From contig JAPFBL010000068.1 in the NCBI GenBank assembly GCA_026182355.1, forward strand, positions 10,701,001 to 10,765,000: 64,000 nt of DNA. The letters are read 5' to 3'. The notes below the pieces were generated by a model. It did no database searches and had not been told where the DNA came from. It was given only the letters and a program-made list of their open reading frames with translations. Positions 1 through 11,775 of this stretch are shown here, in pieces (positions within the stretch are counted from its first letter, which is position 1; the number at the start of each line of letters is the position of its first letter). Source of the DNA: Hermatobates lingyangjiaoensis (lineage: Eukaryota; Arthropoda; Insecta; Hemiptera; Hermatobatidae). The position numbers and the translations under genes were made by a program.

Positions 1-142
1 AAACCATTCCTAAGTACAGGTGCAACATTTTCAAGGACTTGGTAGCATTTCAATATTAGATTAGGCTTGGTCAAAGGCATGACTGGGATCCGTTAATCAT
101 AAACCACTATCCTAATACTAACAATAAACCAAATATCACATA

Positions 143-176
143 ACTACTATATTTCGACTACCTCGTCATCAGGTGG
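143..176 (-). ncRNA. Hammerhead-like motif, family D (decayed PLE tail)
   Basis: Read on the minus strand, a CTGATGA core is followed by a CGA...TCG helix II and then AAATATAGTAG. The same order recurs at 1,059, 1,198, 1,634, 21,446 and 60,040, so this is a family and not chance. The short ATAT after GAA would be helix III, with A at the cleavage position. Helix I (CCAC with GTAG) is imperfect. It is probably a Penelope-like 3'-end relic; activity is doubtful. Confidence 0.5.
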
Positions 177-732
177 AAAGGTCACTCCAATGGCAAGTGA
201 GGACTCATCTGAAGTCTCGTAAATAATAACAAAAAATTCATAACAGGAGTGCACGAGATTTTGTGAGGAATAAGGTAGGTGTGATTTCTAAGGAAGGAAG
301 GAACAGGGTTGATGATAGGACAAGTAAGACAACTAATACGTCCACGTTTAACCATATTTATCCTGTCTCCCTTGTTCTATGATCAATAATGAGATAACAG
401 AGGCATCAACTCTGTTAATTCCTTAATAGCCTTCCTTAGCAATTACACCTACTCTATTCTTCACAAAAGCTATTATTCTTGTAACTGCGTTTATTGATTC
501 GAATGCACTCAATGTGATGCTTTTTATGTGAGTTTGGTTTCCACCTAGCCAAGCTTGCGTGATGTTATGAATAATCACAGGTCTTGCGTTGGTAAGCGCA
601 GTGACCTTTCCGTTCCCATTCATGCCAGTTCTCACGGACTCAGTTTCAATTACTGTTTCGAACAAGTTCTTAAGCAAATTATTGATTCCAACAGAGTCTC
701 TCTCTGTGCGTTACTATTTCCTTTTTTGAAAG

Positions 733-738
<6 letters not shown>
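177..738. other. No gene recognised
   Basis: This is AT-rich sequence with short overlapping open frames on both strands (423-677 and 555-821). They have no recognisable domain, and one runs into a microsatellite. I see no splice-bounded exon and no repeat family here. Confidence 0.5.

Positions 739-784
<46 letters not shown>
739..784. repeat. (CT)n followed by (TA)n microsatellite
   Basis: A run of CT dinucleotides passes directly into TA dinucleotides and abuts the left arm of the foldback element that starts at 785. The matching (TA)n lies on the far side near 1,012-1,027. Confidence 0.9.
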
Positions 785-815
785 GATCAAACCACAATAT
801 CAAATGAGAAAACAT

Positions 816-858
816 GACTAAGATCTTTCAACCGTAACAAGCGGTCTTCGTCAGAGTC
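816..858 (-). ncRNA. Hammerhead ribozyme, family A
   Basis: On the minus strand: helix I strand GACT, core CTGACGA, helix II ACCG/CGGT around a short loop, GAAA, then GATCTT, then AGTC closing helix I. The invariant CUGANGA and GAAA residues are intact. Counting the last A of GAAA, helix III is the palindrome AGATCT, which leaves only a 2-nt loop in a monomer. Two molecules could instead form a 6-bp helix III. Predicted cleavage is between CTT and AGTC. Confidence 0.8.
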
Positions 859-902
859 AAAAACCACCCAACTGAAAAACAAAACCCATCAGTTGGGTTT
901 TT

Positions 903-944
903 GACTCTGATGAAGACGCTCGTTACGGTTGAAAGATCTTAGTC
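903..944 (+). ncRNA. Hammerhead ribozyme, family A (helix II weakened)
   Basis: This is the right-arm partner of the motif at 816-858. GACT, CTGATGA, GAAA, GATCTT and AGTC are all intact. Helix II has lost one C (AGACGCTCG where other copies have AGACCGCTTG), so its pairing with CGGT is weaker. The arms have therefore started to diverge. Confidence 0.75.
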
Positions 945-1011
945 TTATTTTCCCATGTCATATTGTGGTTTGATCATTGATTGTTATCTCACGTCTTTTT
1001 GTGAAATCTTT

Positions 1012-1027
1012 ATATATATATATATAT
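1012..1027. repeat. (TA)n microsatellite
   Basis: A short TA run closes the right side of the foldback element at 785 and immediately precedes the next PLE-tail fragment. Confidence 0.9.
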
Positions 1028-1138
1028 GAGTCAGTCACGACTGCTCGCAAGAGTACATCTACCTGATGACGACGCTAGTCGAAATATGGTAGTGAATGTT
1101 GTATGTCTTTATCTATGTTTTTCTCTTCTTGTATTGAG
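1028..1138 (+). mobile_element. PLE-like 3' tail fragment with hammerhead D
   Basis: A roughly 110-bp piece lies between two (TA)n tracts. It carries the CTGATGACGA...TCGAAATAT motif followed by a T-rich tail (GTCTTTATCTATG...). Two similar pieces follow at 1,166-1,240 and 1,579-1,720, each again beside (TA)n. This suggests repeated insertion of, or recombination between, truncated PLE 3' ends in a TA tract. Confidence 0.5.
1059..1092 (+). ncRNA. Hammerhead-like motif, family D
   Basis: Helix I CTAC pairs perfectly with GTAG at 1,089-1,092. The core is CTGATGA, then C, helix II GAC GCTA GTC, GAAA and TATG. The extra C after the core either pairs with the G of GAAA or is an insertion. The predicted cleavage-site residue is G, which hammerheads do not tolerate, so this copy is probably inactive. 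Confidence 0.6.
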
Positions 1139-1165
1139 TTATATATATATATATATATATATATA
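1139..1165. repeat. (TA)n microsatellite
   Basis: An uninterrupted TA run separates two PLE-tail fragments. Confidence 0.9.
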
Positions 1166-1197
1166 GTCGTTATCAGCCTTTGGAGCGATTCACATCT

Positions 1198-1230
1198 ATT
1201 CCTGACGACGAGGACATCGAAATATAGTAG
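1198..1230 (+). ncRNA. Hammerhead-like motif, family D (decayed)
   Basis: A CTGACGA core with CGA...TCG helix II and AAATATAGTAG. The usual helix I strand before the core is mutated, so only the core and helix II survive. Confidence 0.45.
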
Positions 1231-1555
1231 TGAGTTGAATGGCCGACCCCCTACAAGGGTCTACAGTTTTAAGTCTCCCACAGGATCCATGAGGATTCGA
1301 TCGACCCCCTACTAGAGGGAAAGTACCCGTTACCCCGGGATCAGGGGTTGCAATGATTTGACTCCTCTGGGCCCAGTTTTGGGTGCTCCAGGACTAGATG
1401 TTAGAGAGAAAGGGATTAAAACCCCTTGTCGGCCAAACGCCACCTGGCAGTAAGGACTTGGTGGGAGGAGATCTTGTCTCGCTCTTTGTTAGATTTAGTG
1501 ATAGTAGTGAGTTCACTGATTTCTTTTCTATGTCTTTTTTTCGAAAATTCTAGTT
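1231..1555. other. GC-richer block, unrecognised
   Basis: This stretch is clearly richer in G and C than its surroundings (ACCCCCTAC, CCCCGGGATC, TGGGCCCAG). It sits between two PLE-tail fragments. No frame stays open with recognisable protein similarity. It may be the body of an unidentified repeat. Confidence 0.35.
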
Positions 1556-1578
1556 TATATATATATATATATATATAT
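1556..1578. repeat. (TA)n microsatellite
   Basis: A TA run directly 5' of the PLE-tail fragment that carries the hammerhead D motif at 1,634. Confidence 0.9.
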
Positions 1579-1633
1579 GTCGCCTTCCACTCGCACTTCT
1601 GATCGCACGTACCTCTTCTTATTCCCTTCTACT

Positions 1634-1672
1634 CTCTTCCTGATGACGAAGTTCAGTTCGAAATAATATTGA
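1634..1672 (+). ncRNA. Hammerhead-like motif, family D
   Basis: A CTGATGA core, C, GAA...TTC helix II, GAAA, then TAATATTGATC. It is followed by GTGTCTTTTATGTGCTG, matching the tail of the other family D copies. Helix I is not obvious. Confidence 0.45.
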
Positions 1673-1734
1673 TCCAGTGTTCTCGTGTCTTTTATGTGCT
1701 GTCTTTTTCATTTATATACAAATAAAATTCCACC

Positions 1735-1840
1735 TCAACACGTGAAATAAAAAGAAACATCTAAACCACAGTTTAAATTTCAGAAATGGGACTAAAATCT
1801 GTCGACCAAAATAACTGGTCCTCGTCAGAGTCACATTTGA
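1735..1840 (-). mobile_element. Half foldback with family A hammerhead relic
   Basis: The left-arm type sequence CACGTGAAATAAAAA...CTAAACCACAG...GGGACTAAAATCT is followed by a hammerhead relic, with no matching right arm. On the minus strand the motif at 1,790-1,832 reads GACT, CTGACGA, helix II GGACCA...TGGTC, GACA instead of GAAA, then GATTTT and AGTC. The A-to-C change in the invariant GAAA should abolish cleavage. Confidence 0.6.
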
Positions 1841-2631
1841 ATTGGTTTTAGGTATATATTATGTATTTTATAAATGCATATTTATTATATAATGTATTAT
1901 ATATTTATACTTTCAAGCAACATCGAAAACCATTCAACAAACAAAATAAAATAATATCAGAAAGAGGAAAACGTAGAATAAACACACTAAGAATTTTCGA
2001 CATCCTTCCTCATGACAAAATATCGTCATTGTTCATCTGTGTGTTTTCTCTTTCTTGTTAATAAAATAATGTGACGCTAGGTATTGATGTCAATCCACAA
2101 TAATTTTCTGATTTGACTTATATTAGTTATAACCATATTATACTTATATTATATTAGTAATTTGTATTAGTTTTTAATATTCATTGTTATTTGGTTTTTA
2201 TTTTATTTTGTGTAATATGCGCACATAAGTATTACGGCTCACTATGTGTCGCTTGTCAAGAATAGTCCCCTCAAACTGACTCATACGTAGGAGGACAGGC
2301 AGTAGTACTTGGGTATTATTCCCTGCTCACGCACTTATTCCAAGCTCACCACTTGGTTCTTGTACATACTCTGGCAGTTGTATGTACTCCTCATACAGGA
2401 ACAAGCCGTGTGATCCCAGAACTAACCGGTATTCCCAACTCTGGATTTGTAACCACTACCTCCATTAGACCAACAACATAGAAGAGGCTGGCATATGCAT
2501 GTCTGGCCATATACGCCTTTATGCCATAAGTTTAATATTCACTAAGAAGCTCATAACGGCTCTGTTGACTCTAGTATTTCACAATCATAATATCAGCCAA
2601 TCACCCTGCGGATTACGACCAATAAGTGATG
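1841..2631. other. No gene recognised; GC-richer stretch 2,260-2,620
   Basis: The first part is AT-rich with a chance open frame. The second part (about 2,260-2,620) has more balanced composition and contains short direct echoes such as TTGTACATACTCTGGCAG / TTGTATGTACTCC. No coding frame or repeat family is recognised. Confidence 0.35.
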
Positions 2632-2682
2632 AATATATATGTTATATATAATGTAATAATATATATATATATATATATATAT
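2632..2682. repeat. TA-rich microsatellite
   Basis: Imperfect TA repeats (ATATATATGTTATATATAATG) followed by a pure (TA)n tract. Confidence 0.85.
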
Positions 2683-4904
2683 GTAAAGAACAACAACAGA
2701 GTGTCTCAGCTAACAGGTATTTAAATATGTTTGTTTTCTCTTTACACCTTGAAGATTAGTGTCACTAACTCAATTCTTGGTAGGCTCGATTATTCCATCG
2801 TCAGGGATAAGTAACCTTTCCTGCAAGGATTCTAGGACTAAACGTGCTCACTCTTCTATCTCATGACAAACCTGGTCTTAGAATGCAATCTAATTCCCTA
2901 CCTCTTTCACCTCTGCACGAACACGGACACCCTACACACATGCCACATTTAACTTCAGCATGCAAAAACTTACTTTTCTTTTAAGATCAAAACAACAAAG
3001 AAACTGCTACATGATGAAGTTATGTAGAAGCCCAGTGGTTTGTCTCCCTCCAATGGTTTATAGCAACAATTTCAGTCTCGAATGAATATACGATTGAAAG
3101 CGGATATCCCTACAAAGTATTTGTTTTTCTTTGGAACTCTTATTATATTATTATTTTCGCAATCAAGGAATGAAAAATTAATAACTTCTAGATTTCCAAT
3201 GGAAAACTAAATACATTTTGTAAAAAGAAGTTAGTTGTTGTCCTTCGTTGGAACATTTTGTAATTACACAACCAAGAAAAATTTAAATTTTTCTAACCAA
3301 ATCACATTTATATTCCTCTTCATTCGAAGGTCAGATGAAATCTGTTTGACAATATTGTATGATTAATTTAAGAACTTAAAAAACAATCATAAATATGCTG
3401 CTCGTAATTTAATATAATTGTGTCTTAAGATTTTCCAAACTCCCTTTACCATTTCTTTTTTATTAGTAAATATGAATTAAACCAAAAATTGTTATTTAAT
3501 TGTTTAAATTGTATATTGATTTCATTATGCATGTCAAATAGAAGTGACGTGAGAGAGTGATTGCTTAAAGTGGGTTAGTGCGTACCCCTGTAAGGTAAGT
3601 ACGTGGTCTTGCAAGGTAAGCGCCATGCTGCTGCATGGTACTCAGTCATGCTGTCCAGTCGTGCATTGTGTTTCCTTAGCCAGACGCCATGCTCAACTCA
3701 CTTCTATCATATAAGGCAAGTAGTCAAAAAGAGAATCTAAATCAGTCAGTCATGCAAGCTTTTTACTTTCTATAAGTAAACTGTAGTAATCAGAAAAAAG
3801 AAACATGATTCAGTTTCAAATCATGTTCATGTTGTGAAGTTTCAGAATGCATTTTTTTGTATTTTCTTAATAATTTAGACATTCATGAACTTGATAAGAC
3901 TATTTTTACAAACACGATAGAAGAAATTTGTATATCAGATGTAAATTGAATTCATGAAGACTTCAATATGTATTTTTTTGTCAAAATTGAAGCATCCGAG
4001 TTTCTACAGTTCTGTTTCTGTTTGTACAGTTCTTCTTTTTATGTGTTATAGGTTGATTAAATTGAATTATAATTCTGTCGTCTATTCAGTTGTTATTTGC
4101 AGAATAATTCGTTTAGAAAGAAATTGTTTATTTAATACACTGAAAACATTTTAACAAGCATTGAATAAATTTGAGAATATTAGCTGAATTAAGTTGTTTT
4201 TTTTTTTGCTAAACAACTAATTTCAAATGGAAATAGACGGAAAATTCCGAATCTAAATAATTATAAATTATATGAAAGTTGTGTGAATATTTGTTCTAAG
4301 AATGAAATTTTCATTCCAGGCCATAAATAATATCCTGGAATGAAATCATCCTAATTTCGAGAAAGATGTTCTTGCCTGGTACATTTGATTTGAACTATTA
4401 ATAACAAACTCTCTCGGTATGACTGGGCAAATTTCAACATTTCTATAGCTCTGGTAGAAGTAGCCACGAACGTCCAGGCTAATTCTAGGGATGAAGGAAT
4501 ACATTCTAAAAAAATTGCCATAACGGTTGAGGATATATAGTTCATAAGACAGTCAGGACAAACTGAAAGCTTAAAGATTCATGGTTATTATTGGAAAAGT
4601 ACTTTGGCAATATCCGATCTCTTATCCGAATCTGTTCAGTAAGAAAAAGTTATCTTTCATGTGGGTGCCGTGAATATGGGAATGCTACAGAATGATGCAG
4701 TGTAATAGTTGAAAGAGTTGAACCCAAATAAACCACACAGTTTGGTTCCAAGCACAACACCCACTAGCGTTCTCGAAAATAAAATTAATGAATGGATAAC
4801 ACGGAGGCCGATGAGGGAAGCCACATGGAAACAATTGAAATTATTTTTAATTATCTACAGTTTGATGTTACTTTTACACAATAACTCCATTAAAATAAAA
4901 GCAA
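2683..4904. other. No gene recognised; small GC-rich island at 3,540-3,730
   Basis: Mostly AT-rich unique sequence. The island at about 3,540-3,730 contains two closely related copies of a TGTAAGGTAAG / TGCAAGGTAAG motif and several CATGCTG words. It resembles a decayed repeat or regulatory island more than an exon, since no frame stays open across it. Confidence 0.3.
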
Positions 4905-4970
4905 ACTCAAGTGACTGTTGGTGAGTTTCACATTATGCTTACTTATAGTAAAGTTGAGTGTAAAATTAGT
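4870..4970 (-). repeat. Interspersed repeat R2
   Basis: The minus strand reads TTTTACACTCAACTTTACT and ATAAGTAAG, followed about 25 nt later by CACTTGAGTTT. The same order occurs at about 7,025, 8,296, 24,530, 37,626, 52,285, 55,107 and 59,288. The family is unclassified and about 100 bp long. Confidence 0.6.
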
Positions 4971-6169
4971 AAATAATTCTAATACTCACTTTATTTATTT
5001 TCTTAGTTAATTAAGGCTGAAGTATATCACCTGAAACAAACAAACATCCATTAATTGTGTATTAGAACTAATAGTCAAGATAATTTCATTGTGATAAAAC
5101 CTAAAGTAAAAAGAAATTAATTTTCAAACATTTCTTCTTCAGGTAAGATGATAAATTTTACTTGCATTAACTACAAGTTTTCTAAGAATAAAAAGCAATT
5201 CTTTACTATTACTTAAGAGCTAAAGAATTTTGAAAATAATTTAACAGGAGCAGCTTTTTGGGACATACTTGGGTCGTATTCTTTAAACAAGATTCTTCAA
5301 ATGGATCAAGCTGAGAAAGTGTATTGAAGTTTCGAATCGACGTATTCTTTTATAAACTTCTTTATATTCTTCTTCTAGTTTTTTTACAGTCTTCCAGTGT
5401 CGTGCTACCCATCATATGTTATGGTTATAAGTTAACCAAAGTTCTTTGAACTAACTCTATGTTGTCCCTTATGAAGTTAATTATTTACCAAAAACTTAAA
5501 AAAACATTGGATAGAACCTAATGGTTGTAATTTTTGTTCCAACAATTAAGACAATTAAATATTTGTAGTAACAAAATTTTAAGTCATTGTAATTAGTAGT
5601 CGTTTTGTCAAAAAGAACAAAAGATACGTTTTCCATGTTACCCAACATTGCCAGAAAACAATGGGGTTCTTAAACACTCCAACAACAATATAACTAAGCT
5701 GAAGATTTTTGATTGTGTGACACATTGATTGCAACACTTCTGTTAGAGAGTGTAGAGAGAACTACCATAACAAACGCTGGAACACACCATATTAGGATTG
5801 GTATTTCTTTTTATAGTTTTATTCTTTAAGTCTTTCTATATGTCATATTATTTCATTATAATATATTTAAACTTTTTCTATTAATATTCAAATCGCATTT
5901 TTGTTACTCCATTCTCATAAAAAAATTCTATGTTGATGTAAAAAAAAGAACAAGTACAGCACGTTAATCATTATTTCAAGTTGAGTTTTCAGTTTTATGG
6001 CTACATTGCCATTTACGGTAACCAGAATTTCTCAAAACTCTTTTATAACTTCCTCATTTTGGGTTTGTTTTATAACAAAATTTCATTGGTATGATTAACC
6101 ACCGCTTAGCATAAAAGACATATTTTGAAATAATAAAATGTGTATAACGAACGACCCTTTTCATCGTAG
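4971..6169. other. No gene recognised
   Basis: AT-rich unique sequence. No repeat family shared with the rest of the window and no plausible exon was seen. Confidence 0.35.
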
Positions 6170-6590
6170 TAATTTCAATAAAAAGTTCACTTTGTCCTCC
6201 CAAAAGATACTATTTTTGTGTCTAATTTCATTATGATCCGACAGCTTTAGAAGTTAAATATCGAATGAGATATTCTAATTTTCTAAGAAACTACTAAAAA
6301 TTACGTACAAAAAATGTCAAGTTTATGGAATCACAGAAAAAGTAGCATAAAATTAGTACCATTTTGCAAAAAAGAACGAAAAATTACCTTTTTGCGTTGG
6401 TGCCCACAAAAGTTTTTTTTTTTTTGCTTCCTACAAATTTGGAATATTTGCCATCCACACAGCCAACCATACATTATCGATAAAACATCAAAAAAAAGGA
6501 CTTTAGGGATATCAAAACATGTGAAACTTAAAATATCAAAATTGAGTTTTTTCAAGAGTACTGTACCTTATTTATAGTCAATTAAAAATA
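6170..6590 (+). repeat. Interspersed repeat R1 (diverged copy)
   Basis: It carries the R1 order: an A-rich part ending in a TTTTTTGC run, a CCATCCACACAGCC segment where other copies have CA/CCCA repeats, then CATCAAAAAAAAGG, GGGATATCAAAACATGTG, and an end at TACTGTACCTTATTTATAG. The frames that overlap it on both strands are explained by the repeat and are not genes. Confidence 0.55.
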
Positions 6591-8295
6591 ATATGATGTA
6601 TATTATTTGGATTTAATATATTATGCTTTAATAATATCACTCAAAAGAAAGATAGTTAAAACAATATAGCAGTAAATAACTAAATCAAATTTACATAGTA
6701 TGAATATTAGTTATAAAGTTAGCCATCAGAAGACGTGGCTAATTTTATTTATTACAATTAGTGATTTGATTAACGTTGTATTCCAGTGAATGCTTCAGAC
6801 CTCACTTATTAATTATAGTCACTTGTCCTATTTTGCAGGTAGCATTTTAATGCTAATATTGTCTGTTTATTTCATTATTGAAGCACAGTCGCTCAATAGG
6901 ACTGACAAGCGTTCATCAGTTGTTCTAAACAAACATACCTATTGCTTATTCATTATAACTGGTAGAAAGTAGTGCAAACATTAAAAAAAAACATTAATTA
7001 AATTGATTGTTCGTTACATCTAGTAACGGGTGTATCTATAGCAAAGTTAAGTGTAAAATAATCTACATTTTTTTAAACAAAAATTATAAATAACAATAAT
7101 ATAATTATTACAATTTGCCAATAATAATAAACAAGTTATGAAGACTAAAATGTGTTGGACTGGAGTTAACTGATTGCTTGAAATGCTGTCTACATTGCAG
7201 CAGACAGCCTCGTTGCCTTGCATTGTTCTATTCCATCGCTATTTTGAAAACAAATTGCACGTAAATCACCTTTCATCAGTCCATTTGCATACGGCCTTTC
7301 ATTAATTAATGGTCTCTTGACGGGCTCCTTTCATGTGCCCTCTCTCAACCGATCCCTTTCTTAATAACTGTAATCATGCATTGTCCTCATCTTGCAGACA
7401 TTTTAGAAAGGACACCTAGCATTAGTATTGTTAACATTAATATTAGTTAAAATATTTAAATAAAAATAGAAAGAATACTATGTAATTCAAATTTTTCTAC
7501 AAAGATCTACAAACCATCATATGGTTATACTTAATTGGAAGGACCACATATTGGGGTGTTAGGATTATGGGATCCCCAGATAAGGGATTTTGGTTACCCT
7601 GAGTGTATCCACTTTGAGACACACTTACAATTCCATTACTTCTCATTAGGTAGGAGATGCTAAGCGTGTCACCCAACTCCTCAAAGGAATAACTCTTCCG
7701 TACAGTTACTTTCATTCTATAATTATTGAATTATGATTAATAAATACTGAATACGGAATTATCCACTAATTTTCATTCATTCATTCATAATTGTCAGTCT
7801 TAATCAACTTGTACGATTTTGACTACCATAACAGAAAAACCGAGGGATTAACGTGTTCTCCGTGGGACGATTTAACAAAATATCAATGTTGTGAAAAAAA
7901 ACTTTGTTTTCACAATTAATAAAGTTTCTTGAATTAACACTGTTTTGTAAAATTCTAATCATGGTTTTTTCTCTTTGGATTAAAAATGTAATACAAGGTA
8001 ATCTAGAAATGAAAGATTGATTATTTAAAAAGCTTTGTTAAATTTGATATTTATGATATTTACTAAGTATCTTTAGAAATTATCAGTGAATACTACTCAT
8101 AAACAAATCACCTTTTTCATAAGATAAATATATTGTACTTAATACTAAAAATAGTGTGAAAGTGCATATTAAGACTTTAAACATAGGCCATGCTGGAATC
8201 ACGTAAATTGGTGAAGTGAGAATGCAACCCCACCACTCAAAACTCAGATTGAACTAACACTTTATAATAATAATAATTAATACGAAAATTAACAA
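6591..8295. other. No gene recognised; R2 relic at about 7,025-7,065
   Basis: AT-rich sequence. A short minus-strand R2 relic (CACTTAACTTTGCTATAG) lies near 7,025. The segment 7,200-7,400 is somewhat GC-richer but has no stable frame. A 72-codon minus-strand frame at 7,497-7,715 has no recognisable similarity. Confidence 0.35.
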
Positions 8296-8415
8296 AACCG
8301 AATTAATCCGAAGTGGCCTACACTCAACTTTGCTATAAGTAAATATAACAACAAACTCATCGACAATCACTTGAGTTTTGGTTTTTTGTTTAATGTCGTA
8401 ATATCGAACTCTCTG
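8296..8415 (+). repeat. Interspersed repeat R2
   Basis: GTGGCCTACACTCAACTTTG followed by CTATAAGTAAATAT, then CACTTGAGTTTTGG about 45 bp later. It matches the other R2 copies in order and spacing. Confidence 0.7.
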
Positions 8416-10719
8416 GGAAGGTATCATCAAAATCATAGATAACCAATTTAATGATTTCCTTTGATTTATTACGGTTATATTCATTTTATGAATGATAACA
8501 AATTTGAAATAATTATTTTAGAAGAATCTGATATGTTACTATTATTAAACTGACAACCATAGACAATGTGCCTGTTACATGGCTATACAAGTTAAGTATT
8601 TTATCTAAACAGATTTCAAAGTATTTTAAGTAGATTCTAGTTTAGTATTTTAATAAGAAGGTCCTAGAGGTCTACTTTCATCTTAAGAAAGGAATGAAAA
8701 CTGCTTTAGATGGATTTATATTCCGACATTTCTCGTTTACCCATATTTTGTCACTTGGAGAGCATGGTCCATAATCCCAAAGGTAGTACTATCAAGTATT
8801 CTTTTTTTGATAAGACCAAGGTCGTCTGTATTTCCTTGCTTAGCGAAAACTTGATTATTTAGCGCATGTGTGTTTACTCCCTTGGAGTAAACGCCTCTTT
8901 AGCTCCGTCCACTTTCCCAAAAGGCCACAACCAATGGATAAACAAATTCTTATATAATAGTTATATTGCAAAATCCTTGAATCTATCATTATATTCCTCG
9001 ATAAATAAATCTAAAAAAAATGTTTTGTACTTTTTAAAAATTTGCCAATAGTGTGTCCTCATTGCCTTAATGAATTACCTTTTTAAACTCAGGAAAATTA
9101 TTTTTTAAGAACTTCGACATTTCAAGTAATGATTGAAAAAAAAAGGCTTCCTTTTAAGCCAGAATTGTTATTTATAAGGATGAATGAAAGCAAATGCTAC
9201 GGAATGATACTCTACATATCAGATTATTCTTTTCCTTGTTCTTCCAGATATCTACCTTTTTTTTTACCTAAGTGAATTAATGATAAGCCTAGTACATTGC
9301 TAAAACTATTTAAAGATACTTCACATATATTTGGAAAAGATTAGTAATAGTGCGTTCTGGATGAAGTTAAGGTGCTAAAAACAGCAGTCGTGACTGCCCC
9401 TAATGATAGGGCCCTGATGGTCGGATAATGGCCATGAAGCCATCACACTCCCAACTCGGAGCGTTCTTCCCGAATTTTTCAGCCTTGACCTTTGTCGTAC
9501 TTAGTCCATAATATTTTGACAAACATCTTTATCAAACGTCTTCATATAAATTCAACTAGAAATTCCCAATTCATCTATTAAAAAAGTATTTAACAGTACA
9601 GTATATTCCATTCTTACTTTATAATTAATTGGTGACCAAATGCAAATTCAAACTATGTACTAAATACGAATTTGCTCTCTGTTTAATATTCTTGTATTGG
9701 CAGTTATATGCTAGTATTAGTATTGTGAGATCATAACTACCTGACCAATAGGTCACTGCAAGTGACCTATGTAGTTACTTTCTGAATACGATAAATACGA
9801 TAAATCATCCATAGGGTTTCAGGTAATCAGAGAAATAGTGTTCCAAAAACTTCAAAAGAGAGTTATTTTTGTGGCCATCACCTGAATTCTTTATTGAAAC
9901 TCGCTGCATTTCATGAAAAAGATGTGTAAGAGAAGCTCAAATCTGTTATTTATTATTGAAAATTAATTTCATTCAACCAGTCATCAGCACTTTTAAGAAC
10001 ATGAAAACACAGTTTTCTTCTAAAGAAACGACTGCAGAGAATCAATAAACGTCAACTGAACAGCAAATTCTTGAAGAGGAAATACCAACAAGAGAAAAGC
10101 GATTACTACCGCAAAGTTGTTACCCAGCAACCTGATTCAAGTGCCCGTATTTCTTAAAAACACCACAAAGAAGTATTTACTACTGAATGAAAAGAACACG
10201 AAATACCCTGTTAAAGTAAACCATTGAAAAGTTGTGCCGTCAACTACTACGTCATATTGATTTACCCATTGTCTCAACATGAAAGTTGAAATGTACCCTA
10301 AAGTAGAAGACTACATGTTCGACATGTGTTAAACATTTCTATGTGATAACTTTTATTTAATTATCTCAACCTAAGATGACAACTTGTTTACAAATGTAGT
10401 AGATGAAGTGTATGTCTGATAAGATAAACAGACGTCACCAAGCTGTTCATCTGTTATTGTGACTTATTGGTTCAGAACAAACTCCATGTGATGAAATTGT
10501 GTATTTATGTTTACAAGTGGGGGAACTAGTAAGGCTTCGTTACGGTTGGTTTTCTCAGAAAATTCAAACCCTAATTTCAGTAATAATGAGTTGTTTCCCA
10601 CTATTATTTTCTCTTTCTTGGAAATCAAGAGGGAGGAATATTATTTATCAGCATTAAAAGTAGTAAAAAAAGTTAAAACATTAACTTGGAATGTTATGTT
10701 GCCAAAGATGTTAGAATAT

Positions 10720-10721
<2 letters not shown>
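8416..10721. other. No gene recognised; GC-richer patch about 9,350-9,480
   Basis: Mostly AT-rich. The patch near 9,390-9,470 (GACTGCCCCTAATG, GGGCCCTGATGGTC) has higher GC without a continuous frame. A 96-codon plus frame ending at 10,797 runs through the (CT)n tract and is not credible. Confidence 0.35.

Positions 10722-10755
<34 letters not shown>
10722..10755. repeat. (CT)n microsatellite
   Basis: A pure CT run. The Ser-Leu repeat in the overlapping open frame is its translation. Confidence 0.9.
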
Positions 10756-10758
<3 letters not shown>

Positions 10759-11652
10759 AGTGTCATTTTCTCCCTCCTACTTGGGAGACGAGAATAACCC
10801 TCAAGATTTCACATTGGCCTCCAGATATTAAAATCAATTAGAAGCTTTATGTTTTCCAATATTGATAAAGAAATCATTACTGCTCAGTGTGCTTTCAATA
10901 TTTTTCATTGCATTACACCTCTGCAAGGCTTAAACATAAAAACACATCTTACTAAATACATGAGGAATAATCGTTCATCAAAAATTAATTCATAAAATTT
11001 GTAAACAAAATAAGTTATACTTCGAAGAAAAATAATTATGAGTTACTGACTCACAGGGAGGTTCTTAATGAACTTCTCTAGGATGTAAGAGAAAGAACCA
11101 CTACATTTTAGTATAGGGCCCTATTGGCCAAACAAATACTACTCGTCTTTTCGACAGTTGAATAGTATTTGTTATAATCTTAATTGTTTTTTGAGGTGAA
11201 GGACCCCATAGAAGGAAAAGGAGAAAAGCCTAATGCTGAAGGATAGGGCTGACGATCGATTAGTGACCTTAACCTAGCAGCAGGTCACGACCTCAGCTCA
11301 GCCTGGCTGCACCACTCCGTACCTCTCTCTACCGCCTCCAGTACGCCAGCTCCGATAATACTGCCTGCCTTCAATTGACGCCACAAATCTCTCTTATCCA
11401 AGTTAGATTTATCATTCAAATTACCATACTCATTGCTACATGTATTCAATAACTAGCTATTCTTCATCATAGCATTCATAAATGCTTAAAACAAAATCAT
11501 TCCATAACAATAATCAATAAATATAAACATGAGGAGTCTGTCTGATTGTACACTTCCATTATATAAATAGACAAATGGTATCAAAATGAGAAAATTTTCT
11601 TGTTAATTTTCCTGTATGGTTTTGGTGTAAACAAAAAATCTGGATATGAATC
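10756..11652. other. No gene recognised
   Basis: The region around 11,200-11,380 is GC-richer (CCTCAGCTCAGCCTGGC, CCGCCTCCAGTACGCC) but stop codons break every frame. The rest is AT-rich. Confidence 0.35.
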
Positions 11653-11775
11653 AACATCTAAACTACCTTATGAAATTTGGAAATGGGACTAAAACTTTAA
11701 CAAAAACAAGTTGAAGGCCACTTTTTTCCTTAAAAATTTTAGTCACATTTCCAAATTTTGTACTTTTTAGACGTT
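11653..11775. mobile_element. Foldback element, decayed
   Basis: Inverted arms: CATCTAAACTACCTTATG...GAAATGGGACTAAAACT at the left, and AATTTTAGTCACATTTCC...TACTTTTTAGACG at the right. The left arm resembles the half foldback at 1,735-1,840 (GAAATGGGACTAAAA). A hammerhead core is no longer recognisable in the middle. Confidence 0.6.

Larger units (their letters stand above)
785..1011. mobile_element. Foldback element, hammerhead family A (copy 1)
   Basis: The two arms are inverted copies: GATCAAACCACAATAT at the left reappears as ATATTGTGGTTTGATC near 960-975. The loop lies around 865-890. Each arm carries one hammerhead, both pointing outward. The right arm continues into a tail (ATTGATTGTTATCTCACG...) shared with the copies at 14.4, 49.6 and 63.7 kb, and is then followed by (TA)n. 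The arms match the ends of the PLE-containing element at 48,381-49,601, so this is best read as a minimal, coding-free derivative of that retroelement. Confidence 0.8.

Noticed and set aside
555..821. 88-codon plus-strand frame
   Set aside because: Its C-terminal half is the translation of (CT)n and (TA)n; the rest has no recognisable similarity.
1103..1315. 70-codon plus-strand frame
   Set aside because: It runs through a PLE tail and (TA)n; the IYIYIY string is microsatellite.
2795..2815. Minus-strand CTGACGATGGAATAATCGAG as a ribozyme
   Set aside because: The core is present, but GAAA is replaced by GAGC and no helix I was found.
3540..3730. Exon or promoter island
   Set aside because: It is GC-richer but interrupted by stops in all frames, with no recognisable promoter motifs.
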